DNA of 64,000 nt from Vibrio sp. FE10 (GCF_030297155.1 NZ_AP028068.1:682001-746000), one strand, 5' to 3'; shown: positions 1 through 9,889, counted from the first letter of the stretch. Notes: generated from the sequence alone by a model not told the origin. Numbers and translations are program-made.

Positions 1-836
1 ATGCCGACAACCAATGCAATCGCAAAACCTTGCAGCGCAGCGCCACCCAGTAGCCAAAGCGCCGATACGGTGATCAACGTAGTGCCTGACGTCACCATGG
101 TGCGCGAGAAAGTCGCTTTCACCGATTCGTTAAGCAAGTTATCAGTATCACCGTTTGGATTGCCACGCAGCATTTCACGGACACGGTCGGCGATGATGAT
201 CGAGTCATTAAGTGAGTAACCGAGAATCGCTAGCACGGCCGCCAATACGGTCAGGTTGAACTCGAATTGAGTGAAGGCGAACAAGCCCAAGATAAGCGTG
301 ACGTCATAGATGATCGCGGCAAGTGCACCAAGAGCCAAACGCCATTCAAATCGTACACTCAGGTACAACATGATCATTAGGAAACACACCAATACCGCCA
401 AGCCGCCTTGGTCAACCATGTCTTGACCCACTTGAGGGCCAACCACACTGCTGTTAAGCACTTGAACTTGATCGCTCACCGATGACAAAGCATCCACTAA
501 GTTTGGTTGTGGAGCATCAGTCAGCTGGCTGTAACGAATCGTCCAGCGATCTTGTTCTGCCATCCCAACCACTTGAACATCTTGTTGGAAAGCCGTATCA
601 AGCTTGGTTTTTAACGCGTCTTTTGTTACTTGGTCAGAGAGCTGAACCTCGGCAACCACACCGCCAGTAAAGTCCAAGCCCCAGTTAAAACCTTTCACTG
701 CCACCAGCATCACAGAGCTCATGAACAGCACAATAGAAATCACAGACATCACCTTACGAAGGCGAGTCATGTTGCTGTCTGTAATATAGCGGTCTGAAAC
801 ATAGCTGTTTGAATTAGTCATATTTGAAGTACTCAT
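1..836 (-). CDS. secF: SecF, protein translocase accessory subunit (partial, cut by window start)
   Basis: SecF and SecD form an inner-membrane complex that uses the proton or sodium gradient to pull secreted proteins through SecYEG. Reading the minus strand from the ATG at 834-836 gives an open frame starting MSTSNMTNSNSYVSD that stays open to base 1, about 278 codons, so the C-terminus is outside the window. The start lies only two bases after the secD stop, so the two genes are translationally linked. In Vibrio this is the second secDF set when it sits behind vemP, as it does here. The identification rests on position after secD and on the hydrophobic, SecD/SecF-like reading; confidence is high. 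Confidence 0.9.
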   Translation of the reverse strand, partial: MSTSNMTNSNSYVSDRYITDSNMTRLRKVMSVISIVLFMSSVMLVAVKGFNWGLDFTGGVVAEVQLSDQVTKDALKTKLDTAFQQDVQVVGMAEQDRWTIRYSQLTDAPQPNLVDALSSVSDQVQVLNSSVVGPQVGQDMVDQGGLAVLVCFLMIMLYLSVRFEWRLALGALAAIIYDVTLILGLFAFTQFEFNLTVLAAVLAILGYSLNDSIIIADRVREMLRGNPNGDTDNLLNESVKATFSRTMVTSGTTLITVSALWLLGGAALQGFAIALVVG

Positions 837-838
837 GC

Positions 839-2638
839 TTAAATCCTTACGTCGTGGCGTTGGTCACGCCCCCAAACCAAATTGATGATCGCTCGTGAAG
901 CAAAAATGCCCGTAAACATACTGGTTAGAAGACCTAAGCCCAGAGTCAAAGCGAAGCCCTGAATCGGGCCATTACCAATGGTGTATAGAGCCACAGCAAC
1001 AATCATGGTGGTGACGTTGGCATCGAAAATAGAAGAGAACGCGCTATCAAAGCCACGGTCGATGGAGCTCGCAAAGCTGCGCCCCTCTTTCATCTTGTCT
1101 CGAATACGTTCGAAGATAAGCACGTTGGTATCTACCGCCATACCAACGGTTAGTACCAAGCCCGCAATACCTGGCAGAGTTAAGACTGCACCCGGTAGCA
1201 AGGCAATCAGACCAAACAATGTGGTCATGTTGACGACCAATGCAGCGTTCGCAACCCAACCAAGACGGCGATACCATAGCGCCATAAACGTTAGAGTAAG
1301 ACCCAGGCCAAGCGCCAAAGCAGCAAAGCCGTTAGTGACGTTTTCCGCACCCAAAGATGGGCCAATAGTGCGTTCTTCAATAATGGTCACTGGCGCAGTC
1401 AATGAACCCGCACGCAGTAATAACGCAAGCTCTTGCGCTTCAGCCAAGCTGCCAGCGCCAGTGATTCTGAAACGGCTACCCAGTTGAGACTGAATGTTTG
1501 CCACACTGATCACTTCACTGTCTTGCTTGCTGTTGCCCGCTCTATCACGACTGTATTCGCTGTACACGGTTGCCATTGGCTTACCGATGTTATGACGTGA
1601 GAACTCAGACATTTTCTTACCACCAGAAGAATCTAGGGTAATGTTTACTTCTGCGCTGCCCATCTCACCAATGCCACTACGAGCATCGATAATGTGTTCT
1701 CCGCTCAGTACCGCTTTACGGTCTACAACCACACGGTTGCCATCGGAATCTTTCAGCGTTTGAGTGCTGCGCGTTGGGTTGTCGTAAACAGAGTAGAACG
1801 CCAAAGATGCGGTTGCACCAATCACGTCTTTCGCAGCTGCAGGGTCTTGTACACCCGGCAATTCAATACGAATACGGCTTTCACCTTGACGTTGAATCGA
1901 TGCTTCCGTGATGCCTAATTCTTCAATACGGCTGCGCATGATTTGCAGGTTTTGTTGAACGGTGAGGTTACGCAGCGTTCTTTGTTCTTCTTCAGACTGA
2001 GTTAACGTCAGTGATTTATCTGAACGATCACGTAGCCAATGTGGGAACTCTTCACGAATCAGCTTCTGAGCTTTTTCAAAATCAGCGTCGGTACGGAAAT
2101 CAAACTGAACTTGGTTGTTCACCACTTTACCGCGGGCATAACGCACTTCGCTGGTGATCTCGTCGACCATCGCTTGTGCTTGCGCGTGATAAACCGGCTC
2201 CATATCCACTTCTAATAAGAACTGCACACCACCACGTAAATCAAGGCCTAGCTGAATCGGTGCAAAGCCCATATCAGTTAGCCATTTTGGCGCTGCAGGC
2301 TCCATAGCAAGAGCAACCGTCGCGTTGTCGAGGAAGCGCTCATTAAGCACTTCTTTGGCTTTCGCTTGTTGCTCTGCATCTTCTAAGATCACCACTAAAC
2401 GTTTGTCTTTTTGAAAGGCTGATTTGGCTTGAATGCCTTCGCTAGCAAGGTATTGCGTCACCTGAGTGGCGTCGATCGTCTGCTCAGAACGGTTACTGAT
2501 TTGAACCGAGGCGTCCTCACCAAACCAAGAAGGTAAGGCGCTTAGAATCATGATGATGATGGTGGCGATAAGCACCACGTATTTCCACTTTGAGTAGTGG
2601 TTAATTTGTTTTCTTGGAATGCGTTTTTTCACAGTCAA
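839..2638 (-). CDS. secD: SecD, protein translocase accessory subunit (SecD2 type)
   Basis: SecD is the large subunit of the SecDF complex that drives late steps of protein export from the periplasmic side. The 599-residue protein has an N-terminal membrane segment (about residues 18-38), a long periplasmic region containing LGLDLRGGVQFLLEVD (P1 head entry) and ELPGVQDPAAAK, and a C-terminal block of five membrane segments with TVGMAVDTNVLIFERIRD, the conserved SecD motif. The start is uncertain: the frame opens at a TTG (2636-2638) and a GTG lies two codons later (2630-2632); both follow the AAGAAGAG ribosome site at 2642-2649. That ribosome site can pair with the end of the upstream vemP gene. 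Location behind vemP points to the inducible, low-sodium SecDF2 paralogue of Vibrio. Confidence 0.93.
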   Translation of the reverse strand: MTVKKRIPRKQINHYSKWKYVVLIATIIIMILSALPSWFGEDASVQISNRSEQTIDATQVTQYLASEGIQAKSAFQKDKRLVVILEDAEQQAKAKEVLNERFLDNATVALAMEPAAPKWLTDMGFAPIQLGLDLRGGVQFLLEVDMEPVYHAQAQAMVDEITSEVRYARGKVVNNQVQFDFRTDADFEKAQKLIREEFPHWLRDRSDKSLTLTQSEEEQRTLRNLTVQQNLQIMRSRIEELGITEASIQRQGESRIRIELPGVQDPAAAKDVIGATASLAFYSVYDNPTRSTQTLKDSDGNRVVVDRKAVLSGEHIIDARSGIGEMGSAEVNITLDSSGGKKMSEFSRHNIGKPMATVYSEYSRDRAGNSKQDSEVISVANIQSQLGSRFRITGAGSLAEAQELALLLRAGSLTAPVTIIEERTIGPSLGAENVTNGFAALALGLGLTLTFMALWYRRLGWVANAALVVNMTTLFGLIALLPGAVLTLPGIAGLVLTVGMAVDTNVLIFERIRDKMKEGRSFASSIDRGFDSAFSSIFDANVTTMIVAVALYTIGNGPIQGFALTLGLGLLTSMFTGIFASRAIINLVWGRDQRHDVRI

Positions 2639-2642
2639 GATC

Positions 2643-2649
2643 TCTTCTT
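2643..2649 (-). promoter_or_regulatory. secD ribosome binding site, sequestered by vemP 3' end
   Basis: On the transcript the sequence AAGAAGA just before secD is the only plausible Shine-Dalgarno element. It is exactly complementary (7 bp) to UCUUCUU at 2917-2923, which are codons 161-163 of the VemP-like gene. The pairing can extend after a two-base bulge by three or more further pairs. This is the arrangement expected if a ribosome stalled on vemP unmasks secD translation. The pairing is seen directly; its function is inferred from the V. alginolyticus vemP-secDF2 system. Confidence 0.7.
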
Positions 2650-2910
2650 TGTACCAATCACCGTAAATACGTGCTCAAAAATAGAGCCGGAAAAAAGCAG
2701 TGATCGAGCATTTTAACCAGCTATGGAGACCAGTTACTTACTACGATTGGTATAACTAATGTTTTGCGAACACGAGCGATGACTAATCACAACCAGAACA
2801 AGCTGATTGAGTAATAGTGAGGCTAATAATTGTGTGTCGCTATATTGGGTTAATTGGCGAGTTCAACGGGCACAAGTGACCATCGATACGACCAATTTAA
2901 GGTCAAACGA

Positions 2911-3405
2911 TTAGCTAAGAAGATCTCGGAAATGCGAGTATTGAATATTGCCCTCTTTCCACCCCGAAAGCCGGGAGGACGGGGAACTCACAATACTGGT
3001 CCAATGCTGTTTGGAATCCAACAGAGGTGTGTTGACCAACAGGGAGGCCAGCAAAGAAGGAGGTGCGAAGTCAATCAGCAGATGATAAGCCGGCTCAAGA
3101 TCGGCCGAATTTTCTTGCTCATTGGTTAATATACGTCGAAAAGTGGCAGCTTGAAGGCTCGATTCAGAATCATGGTAGTTGGAGCTGTCACCTACAGACG
3201 AGGTGTCCAACTGAACCTTATCGCACTCTAAATAGGCTGATGGATTATCCGCAGTTGCCTGTTTACAAAGATTAGTTTGCGAAGACTGCTCTTGAGCCGA
3301 ATGAATTTGAAATGGCTTAGAAGGAAACGAATAGCCGTTAGAATTCACTAAGCCAAAGCTCAGTAAAAATAACATTAAGACTAATCGAGTACCTAGTTTA
3401 AGCAA
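2911..3405 (-). CDS. vemP: VemP-like secretion monitor (ribosome arrest peptide) upstream of secDF
   Basis: VemP is a secreted nascent chain that stalls its own ribosome when export is slow, which opens an mRNA hairpin and switches on secDF2. This 164-residue protein has a Sec signal peptide (MLKLGTRLVLMLFLLSFGLV, residues 1-20 or so), a soluble, low-complexity middle and a C-terminal segment RLSGWKEGNIQY at about residues 145-156. This strongly resembles the arrest segment of V. alginolyticus VemP as I recall it, including the key Trp followed by Lys-Glu. Length is close to the 159 residues known for VemP. The last codons contain the anti-Shine-Dalgarno for secD. The final residues (SHFRDLLS) appear divergent, so the exact stall codon cannot be assigned. 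Identification rests on motif, length and context. Confidence 0.85.
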   Translation of the reverse strand: MLKLGTRLVLMLFLLSFGLVNSNGYSFPSKPFQIHSAQEQSSQTNLCKQATADNPSAYLECDKVQLDTSSVGDSSNYHDSESSLQAATFRRILTNEQENSADLEPAYHLLIDFAPPSLLASLLVNTPLLDSKQHWTSIVSSPSSRLSGWKEGNIQYSHFRDLLS

Positions 3406-3559
3406 TTAACAAGAATCCTGAATGGTAGAAACAGCGACAATATATAACAGCTATGAAAGTTACAATTGATTTAAAATCACAACCACGCATATTTGACATT
3501 GCGCTGACAATAGCTCACCTCATCGCGCTGTGTTCATGCATCCACAATCGTCAGAAAAC

Positions 3560-3590
3560 AAAAAGCCAAGCAATGACTGTTTGGCTTTGA
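3560..3590 (-). terminator. Rho-independent terminator of the M16 peptidase gene
   Basis: The 8-bp arms AAAGCCAA (3562-3569) and TTGGCTTT (3581-3588) form a hairpin. On the minus strand it is followed by a T-rich run (TTTTTGTTTT), so it terminates the peptidase transcript before vemP begins. Confidence 0.8.
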
Positions 3591-3643
3591 TTTGGTCTCG
3601 TGAACAGCGATTTAAGCTATCGTTTTCACGTTCTACACTGAGC

Positions 3644-6412
3644 CTAGGCTTTAGGACGCATGATGTTCTTAACCTTGCGGCTATTTTTACCAAAGATGCG
3701 TTGCACTAGCGCATTCATATCTTCCGCAGAGATCGATCTCGCCACTCGCTCAACTTGAGACAAAGCGTCGATATCGTAACCATGAAGTAGATAACGAGAC
3801 ACATACCACGCTTGGTCGATAGAACTCATCTCGAGCGGCGTGAAGTCAGCTTCGAACTGTTTTACAACCGCTCGTATTTCCTCTTCAGAGACACCTTGTA
3901 GGAGATCTGTAATCACCTTATCGATCGCCACTTCCACTTTATCCACGTTCTCTGGCGCTATCATCGCACCAATAACCCACTCACCACTCAGTTCACTATC
4001 TGCGGATGCTGAATACGTATAAGGCGAGTAATCTAAGCTCAACTCTTCACGAATATAGGTATCTAAACGAGTCGCCAACAGACGTTCCAGTAACCCTTCC
4101 ATGAAGATCTCTTTTGCCGTAAAGCCTTCTTCAGTTTCAGACTCTGAGATGACTCGTAAAACGTACTCTGCGCTATCCACATTGTTGATAGCTAAATCAA
4201 TGCGTGGTTCTGATGGCTGTTTGAAAGCCACCTTAAAGTCAGGCACAACTGCTTTTTCCAATGGAATCGAAGCCAAATATTGCTGAACCAAAGGCTTCAA
4301 TACGCTTGGATCAATATCACCCACGATCACGAGTTGGTTATGTCTCATTTGACCAAACAGCTGCTGATGAAGGTTAGCGATGTCTTCCACAGAAACCGCT
4401 TCAACACGCTCTTTATCTACAAAGTGGTGACGACTCTCCTGACGATAGATATTCTGATTTATTGCGCGTTCAAACTGGCCAACTGGGCTGCTCAAGAAAG
4501 ATTCTTGACCCTGTACAAACTCCTGCTTCACCGCAGCTAATTGCTCGGGATTAATTTTAGGCGCAGTGATGAAGGTATAAAGCGCAGCAAACGTATCTTT
4601 AAGCCCATCTTTTTTGATATTAAATTCAATACCATGACGAGTATTGCCAATGAAACTGTCGGCACGAATATCTTCACGGTCAAAATACGCGAGAAGTTCA
4701 GAACCCGTAAACTCACCAACACCACTTCGAGCGAAAGTTGGTAACGCAACCTCAACGGCGGGGTACAAGCTCGGATCCAACGCGGCTTTTCCGCCGAGGC
4801 TCATGTACATCACGCCAACATCATCACCTGCAACATAGTCACGCAAGTACCACATGTCGATACCATTGCTTAACGTCCACTTTTGGATGTATGGATCGAT
4901 AGACATTTGTTCAGCCAGTACAACCTCGCCCGTCGAACTCGGTACAGCAAAGGCACTCGCTGTTGCAATCGTGAGTGACTGTGTTCCAGCCTCACCGTAC
5001 GTCGCTTTTAAGCTATCGAGGGAGTTAATAACAGCTGCTCTGTCTTCAGAATCGTCCAGCCCAATAACAAAGAAGTAATCATCAGAGAGCAGATTTGTGA
5101 TGTTGTCGTTTATCGCTTCCAGGCTTAGGTTAGCAATAAAGGCTTCCAAACTGGCTTGATAGTCTTTCTGTGATTGGACGATTTGATCAGTCACTAACGA
5201 ACTTGCTTTGTAGTTCGCGTGTTCAACGCTGTCCATTTTATCCCAGTCATGCTCGATGTTATCTAGCAAGTCTTGGTAGTAGTGCTGCTCGCCGACGATA
5301 TCCGTTTCCGAAACACCAAAATCACGCAGTGATGCCAAGGTAGAAAGCAGCTCTTGTTGGATGACTTCACGACCACCAGCGGGGAAACCAACGCTTGTTG
5401 ATGAGTAATTCAGAGAACCCATTCGATAGTTATCGGACGCTACCCATTGCGTCGGCAGCGCTGCATCATTGAATACTGCTTCGAGTCGCTGTTGAATGAT
5501 TTGTTGCGCGGTTTCATCTAACCAACGTTGATGCTGTTGAGCATGAGTTTCAACTCTATCTAAACCGCGGTTGAACGTCAGAGTGATGCTCGGCGCTTCT
5601 CTTCCTGCGTATTCAACATAATCACCTTCATTGAACGAGGTCATTTTCTGCTTTTCTGGTCTTGGGGTGTCACCACGCTCCCAGCTTGAAAACTTCTCTT
5701 CAATCAATGGAATCAAGGTTTTGATGTCTACATCACCTGAAATCACTAACTCGGCGATTTGAGGTTGGTACCAAGTTTGGTAGAAATTAGATAGGCCTTG
5801 AGAGGTTGCATCGACAACCGATGTTTTGGTGCCCAATGCGTCTTGAGATTCGTACGGACCGCCTTCAATAAAGTGGTCATAAAATACCTCTCCGAATGAC
5901 TTGTCATCAAGGCGAGCCATTCGAAACTCACCAAGAATCACACCTTTCTCTTTTTCAACTTCTGAGCTTGCAATGTCCAGTCCATCACCCACATCACGCA
6001 TCCACGTCAGGGCAGACTGCAATTGAACGTTATCTGGCAAATCTAACTGGTATACCGTCTCTTCATAAGAGGTGTAAGCATTAATATCAGCACCAAAGCT
6101 AGCGCCTGCATCTTCAAACAGACGAATCACATCGTTCTGAGAAAAGTTTTTACTGCCATTGAATGCCATGTGCTCGACAAAGTGAGCATAACCTTCCTGT
6201 TGAGGAGTCTCCTGAATCGAACCCGCGTGAACGACTAAACGTACAGAGACAGACTCTTCATGATCAGGATAAACATGATAGGTAAGGCCGTTTTCCAGTT
6301 GACCTGAAGTCCACGCAGGATCCGGTTGGATTAAGTTTTCGGTGGTTTTTGATGTTGAGCTACAGCCAACCAAAGTTAGGCATAATGCCGTCGCTAAATA
6401 ATATGTTTTCAT
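3644..6412 (-). CDS. M16 family zinc metallopeptidase, lipoprotein (PqqL/insulinase-like)
   Basis: A large zinc endopeptidase of the M16 (insulinase/pitrilysin) family, expected to degrade peptides in the periplasm. The 922-residue protein begins with a lipoprotein signal ending LTLVGC-SSTS, so it should be lipid-anchored. The inverted zinc motif HFVEH is at about residues 79-83 and is followed about 75 residues later by EKEKGVILGEFR, which supplies the third metal ligand Glu. The protein shows the usual tandem arrangement: an active N-terminal half and a C-terminal half (from about residue 500) that lacks HXXEH and is presumably structural. It stands alone with its own terminator. Substrate is unknown; PqqL-type siderophore-linked cleavage is possible but not supported by neighbours. 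Confidence 0.9.
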   Translation of the reverse strand: MKTYYLATALCLTLVGCSSTSKTTENLIQPDPAWTSGQLENGLTYHVYPDHEESVSVRLVVHAGSIQETPQQEGYAHFVEHMAFNGSKNFSQNDVIRLFEDAGASFGADINAYTSYEETVYQLDLPDNVQLQSALTWMRDVGDGLDIASSEVEKEKGVILGEFRMARLDDKSFGEVFYDHFIEGGPYESQDALGTKTSVVDATSQGLSNFYQTWYQPQIAELVISGDVDIKTLIPLIEEKFSSWERGDTPRPEKQKMTSFNEGDYVEYAGREAPSITLTFNRGLDRVETHAQQHQRWLDETAQQIIQQRLEAVFNDAALPTQWVASDNYRMGSLNYSSTSVGFPAGGREVIQQELLSTLASLRDFGVSETDIVGEQHYYQDLLDNIEHDWDKMDSVEHANYKASSLVTDQIVQSQKDYQASLEAFIANLSLEAINDNITNLLSDDYFFVIGLDDSEDRAAVINSLDSLKATYGEAGTQSLTIATASAFAVPSSTGEVVLAEQMSIDPYIQKWTLSNGIDMWYLRDYVAGDDVGVMYMSLGGKAALDPSLYPAVEVALPTFARSGVGEFTGSELLAYFDREDIRADSFIGNTRHGIEFNIKKDGLKDTFAALYTFITAPKINPEQLAAVKQEFVQGQESFLSSPVGQFERAINQNIYRQESRHHFVDKERVEAVSVEDIANLHQQLFGQMRHNQLVIVGDIDPSVLKPLVQQYLASIPLEKAVVPDFKVAFKQPSEPRIDLAINNVDSAEYVLRVISESETEEGFTAKEIFMEGLLERLLATRLDTYIREELSLDYSPYTYSASADSELSGEWVIGAMIAPENVDKVEVAIDKVITDLLQGVSEEEIRAVVKQFEADFTPLEMSSIDQAWYVSRYLLHGYDIDALSQVERVARSISAEDMNALVQRIFGKNSRKVKNIMRPKA

Positions 6413-6651
6413 AACAACCTCTTAATGTCATTCATCGACAATATACAGATTGAGTTAATGATTATTATTTAATATTTAACCCGATGAATATCTTTGTGAT
6501 CCAGATCTTCATTTTATAAATCACCATTCTCTATGTAAGATCGGCGGTGTTCATTTAAAGTGGCGTTTTAATAAGAGCCTATTACATCCATTTAAACTCG
6601 CTAACTACATCCAATCTAAAATCAATAGCTACATACCTTTAAGCTAGTTAT

Positions 6652-7482
6652 CTACATACCTTTAAACAAGGCTTGCGAGGCGCGGCTGATGGGTAACTTC
6701 TCGCCTGACACATACGCCGACATCTGGCCGGAGAGGCCTTTCTTTACCTTATCTATTGCGGAGACTTTCACCACCACTGAACGGTGGATCTGCCAAAACT
6801 CATCCGGATTGAGCTGAGCGATCAGTTCTTTTAGAGACACGCGAAGAATAAACTCTTCTAGCACACCCCCTTGGCTCTTTTTAAATATAGACACGTACTT
6901 ATCTTCTGCTTTGAAGTAAGCCACATCATCGACGGCGATAAGATGAATGTCTTCACCGACACTGGCTTTGAGCCATGTGAGATATTGAGGTTGAGCTTGC
7001 TGTGAGGTTGACTGAGATAGCTGTTGAAGCTGATTCATTAATGCCGCGATGTCAGGCTGTTCCGGCGTGCTACCTGATTGCGTTTGATTGCTCGACAAGC
7101 GTGCTTGAACTTTCTGACATGTGGCCAGTAAGCGCTCTTCATTGATTGGCTTGAGCAGGTAATCCATCGCATTGTGCTCAAAGGCTTTAACCGCATATTC
7201 GTCATAAGCAGTAATGAAAACCACCAATGGCGGCGAAGTTAACTTGTTCAGTTTTTCCGCCAATGAAATACCATCGAGCTCTGGCATTCGAATATCAAGA
7301 AAGACCACATCAGGCTCAAGTTGCTGAATACTCTGCATCGCCTCTAGCCCGTTTTGTGCCTTACCAACGATCTCTAGCTCCGGCCAAACCTCGGCCAAAC
7401 TCTTGTCGAGATGGTGCCTTAACAGTGCTTCATCGTCTGCGATAATCGCCGTAACGTTCGGCTGTATTGCTGAGTTGCTCAT
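6652..7482 (-). CDS. LytTR-family response regulator
   Basis: A two-component response regulator with an N-terminal receiver domain (residues about 11-125; acidic DD pair after TAIIA, phospho-acceptor Asp in [13 protein letters not shown]) and a C-terminal LytTR DNA-binding domain (about 170-274, with [13 protein letters not shown] and [12 protein letters not shown]). The 276 residues also include a Gln-rich linker (about 145-168). It is the last gene of the transport operon and follows its probable kinase by 72 bases. The pair resembles BtsS/BtsR and LytS/LytR systems. The likely target is the same operon's promoter above 13419, but no binding site was identified. Confidence 0.92.
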   Translation of the reverse strand: MSNSAIQPNVTAIIADDEALLRHHLDKSLAEVWPELEIVGKAQNGLEAMQSIQQLEPDVVFLDIRMPELDGISLAEKLNKLTSPPLVVFITAYDEYAVKAFEHNAMDYLLKPINEERLLATCQKVQARLSSNQTQSGSTPEQPDIAALMNQLQQLSQSTSQQAQPQYLTWLKASVGEDIHLIAVDDVAYFKAEDKYVSIFKKSQGGVLEEFILRVSLKELIAQLNPDEFWQIHRSVVVKVSAIDKVKKGLSGQMSAYVSGEKLPISRASQALFKGM

Positions 7483-7554
7483 GGCTAGTCCTTTAAATTC
7501 ACACTGTAAATCGTCTGTTTTTCGTCACTGTTCTGTACTTTTGGGTCTGTAATT

Positions 7555-8589
7555 CTAAGCGGCTACGTCAGTCAGCGGTAACAAGATCGTCGAGACTACC
7601 CCGCCTTCAGCTTCTTCAGTAATCGTTAGGCTCGCCTTATCACCATAAAGAGTTTCGATTCTTTGACGAATATTACTTAACCCAACACCGTGACCCGTAT
7701 TCGCAGAAGGCGTTTTCAGCCCCGCGCCATTATCTGAAACTTCAATTTTTAGCTGTTGTGCCTGTTGACCAATGCGGATATTCACTTGGCCACCCGCGGC
7801 TTTAGGCTCAATACCGTGAGTTAATGCGTTCTCGACTAGAGGTTGAATCAAGAATGGCGGAATCACTTGCTGATCGCTAATGTCGTTCGTTTCAATCGAG
7901 AACGCTAGACGCTCACCCAAACGTATCTTTTGAATATTAAGATAAGCGTCCAACAAGTCGACCTCTTGTGCGATGGTCGATTGCTCAGTGCGACTGTTTT
8001 TCAGAGTTACACGCAACAAGTCAGTCAATTTTTCGAGCATCAGTTTGGCTTTAGCGCTATCACTCTCAATCAACACATTGATGGTCGCCAGAGTGTTAAA
8101 CAGGAAGTGCGGTTCAATTTGGCTTTGCAGTTGCTTAAGCTGACTTAGCACCACAACCTTTTCTTGGTCTGCCTGACGGCGCTTGGCCACTTCTAATTCA
8201 TTGTCGGCACGCAGCTGCTTCTCTCTTGAGTAGAAATAGTAATAGCAAACCGAGCAGAAGATAACGCCCAACAGCACCACTGATTTAAGGTCCGAGATAT
8301 TGGCTCCGAAATGTCCATTCAACCAATAGTGCGCGTTCAAGGTACCAAAGGTCATCGCGATCACCATTGAGATGCCCACATCAAACACCTTTGATTTCCT
8401 CTTAAACACCTCAACCAAGATAAAAGAGGACCCCACCGCGCTGTAACCAAAACCAAAGCTTATCGCGAGATTGACCACAAGGTCTCCACCCCAAATTGTC
8501 TGTGTGGTGATGGCGATAACGAAACAAAACAGTGTGGTCAGCGTGAAGCTCTTAATCCATGGAAACTGACTGTTTGAAAAAGTGTTCAT
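7555..8589 (-). CDS. LytS/BtsS-type sensor histidine kinase
   Basis: A membrane sensor kinase of the LytS class. The N-terminal 120 residues carry several hydrophobic segments (for example TLTTLFCFVIAITTQTIWG and VVLLGVIFCSVCYYYFY). A coiled-coil linker then leads to QIEPHFLFNTLA, the histidine box of this family, and a C-terminal ATPase domain with PFLIQPLVENALTHG (N box) and VSDNGAGL. No separate sensor domain is visible. The start codon overlaps the stop of the preceding beta-barrel gene as TAATG, so kinase and barrel are translationally coupled. This is strong evidence that the kinase senses or serves the envelope system encoded upstream. Confidence 0.92.
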   Translation of the reverse strand: MNTFSNSQFPWIKSFTLTTLFCFVIAITTQTIWGGDLVVNLAISFGFGYSAVGSSFILVEVFKRKSKVFDVGISMVIAMTFGTLNAHYWLNGHFGANISDLKSVVLLGVIFCSVCYYYFYSREKQLRADNELEVAKRRQADQEKVVVLSQLKQLQSQIEPHFLFNTLATINVLIESDSAKAKLMLEKLTDLLRVTLKNSRTEQSTIAQEVDLLDAYLNIQKIRLGERLAFSIETNDISDQQVIPPFLIQPLVENALTHGIEPKAAGGQVNIRIGQQAQQLKIEVSDNGAGLKTPSANTGHGVGLSNIRQRIETLYGDKASLTITEEAEGGVVSTILLPLTDVAA

Positions 8590-9881
8590 TAAAATCGTCC
8601 TTTGATATTTAAAAGAATCATATGACTATCGGGTAAGTTGGCGTAAGCAGAATCACTTTTACCGCCTAGAAAGCGTGCAGCAAGTTCCAAATCCAACGAT
8701 GAGTCGCCATTATCTAACGCCTGATAGTTGAGCCACTGGGTAGCAATAAAACCGCTATCTTGGGGAGACAACATGACGTCGAATGTCGGCGTGATATATT
8801 CAAGCCAGCCATGTGTCGAATCCAAAGACCAATGAAACATGATGTTGTGTTGAACCAAATTAGCGTGTTGATAACCTTGCGCGTAAGAACCTGCCAATGA
8901 TGCGGTCATCGGATTAACCGACAAAGACTCAGCACTTTCTATTGCGCTTTGCCACTCAGAGTTGCTCCAAGCTCGGCTATCAAACCAGTATTCCAATACC
9001 ACACTGTGGCCTGTGTCATTTGCCCATGTTATTCCAGCTAACGCTTGATAGGCCTCACCCTGCTCTTCAAGATAAACCGGTTTAAGCATTGAGTTGGGCT
9101 GACTGTAGCCAAGGCTTTGTCGTTGATAGACCACCGAACCATGAAATTCCCACGCGAGGTTTAACACCGATACTAAACTCGCTCCAAGCAAGCCGTGACG
9201 CACATCGTCATAATAGGCGACCCATTGATACTCATGATCGCCCACTAAATTGTAACGACGTACCCCAAAGCCTTGCTGCTGATTCTGCTTTTCAAATTCA
9301 TTTACGTCTTGGGAAGTCCATGACGAGTCACTGTAAAGCAGTGTCCACTCGCCCGTCATATCGAACAGTGACGCCGACGCAACACCCGCGCCCTCTTCCG
9401 CCACAATACCCACAGGGTTTTGTCGGTAAGGCTTGATGATGTCTAACGGTCGGTAGCCATAGCCCACGCCCCAATCTAGGCGAACCTTACCGAGCGTGAC
9501 ATCGAGGTAGTGGTCACCGAACGCTGAATTAGACAGGTCAAAACCACCTTGCCAAAACAACTCACGCACGATGAATTCCGATTCAAAACTCGCGTCTTGT
9601 TGTTGAGGGTTATTGCTTAGAATATCGTTGGCTTTCACTGCGAACAGGCCAAGCCAATTGTTGTATCCAACTTCAAGATCCAGCAAACCATTGAGCGACT
9701 GACGATTATCGGATGCTAAAGGGCTAAAAGGCGACTCTCTCGATTCAACCGACTCAGCGCTCAGTTGCCAGTCCCACGCTAAGCTCAACTCATCCGCTTG
9801 AATCGTGTAACTCATGCAAGACAAGGCAAGAAAAGTAGCCATTGAGTACTTGATGTAGAATCGGCGATTGGGCACTCTCAT
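8589..9881 (-). CDS. Predicted outer-membrane beta-barrel protein of unknown function
   Basis: I do not recognise a named family. The 430-residue protein has a signal peptide (about residues 15-29, ending IQADE) and then alternating polar/aromatic strands such as NWLGLFAVKAN, FIVRELFWQGGF and HSVVLEYWFDS. It ends in Phe (NIKGRF), the usual C-terminal signature of an outer-membrane barrel. It lies 8 bases after the LolA-like gene and overlaps the kinase gene, so it belongs to the operon. An outer-membrane acceptor or outlet for whatever the ABC/LolA-like pair moves is the natural guess, but this is inference. Confidence 0.7.
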   Translation of the reverse strand: MRVPNRRFYIKYSMATFLALSCMSYTIQADELSLAWDWQLSAESVESRESPFSPLASDNRQSLNGLLDLEVGYNNWLGLFAVKANDILSNNPQQQDASFESEFIVRELFWQGGFDLSNSAFGDHYLDVTLGKVRLDWGVGYGYRPLDIIKPYRQNPVGIVAEEGAGVASASLFDMTGEWTLLYSDSSWTSQDVNEFEKQNQQQGFGVRRYNLVGDHEYQWVAYYDDVRHGLLGASLVSVLNLAWEFHGSVVYQRQSLGYSQPNSMLKPVYLEEQGEAYQALAGITWANDTGHSVVLEYWFDSRAWSNSEWQSAIESAESLSVNPMTASLAGSYAQGYQHANLVQHNIMFHWSLDSTHGWLEYITPTFDVMLSPQDSGFIATQWLNYQALDNGDSSLDLELAARFLGGKSDSAYANLPDSHMILLNIKGRF

Positions 9882-9889
9882 AAGCTCAC

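Noticed and set aside
978..1487. 169-codon plus-strand frame
   Set aside because: It lies wholly opposite secD, which has clear motifs; the frame has no recognisable content.
4280..5078. Several 60-86 codon plus-strand frames inside the M16 peptidase region
   Set aside because: All are antisense to a single 922-residue protein with intact motifs; none has independent support.
7497..7511. parS2-like ATTCACACTGTAAAT between the response regulator and kinase genes
   Set aside because: One of the fixed bases differs (C for T in the left half), and it lies far from the origin, so a chance match is likely.
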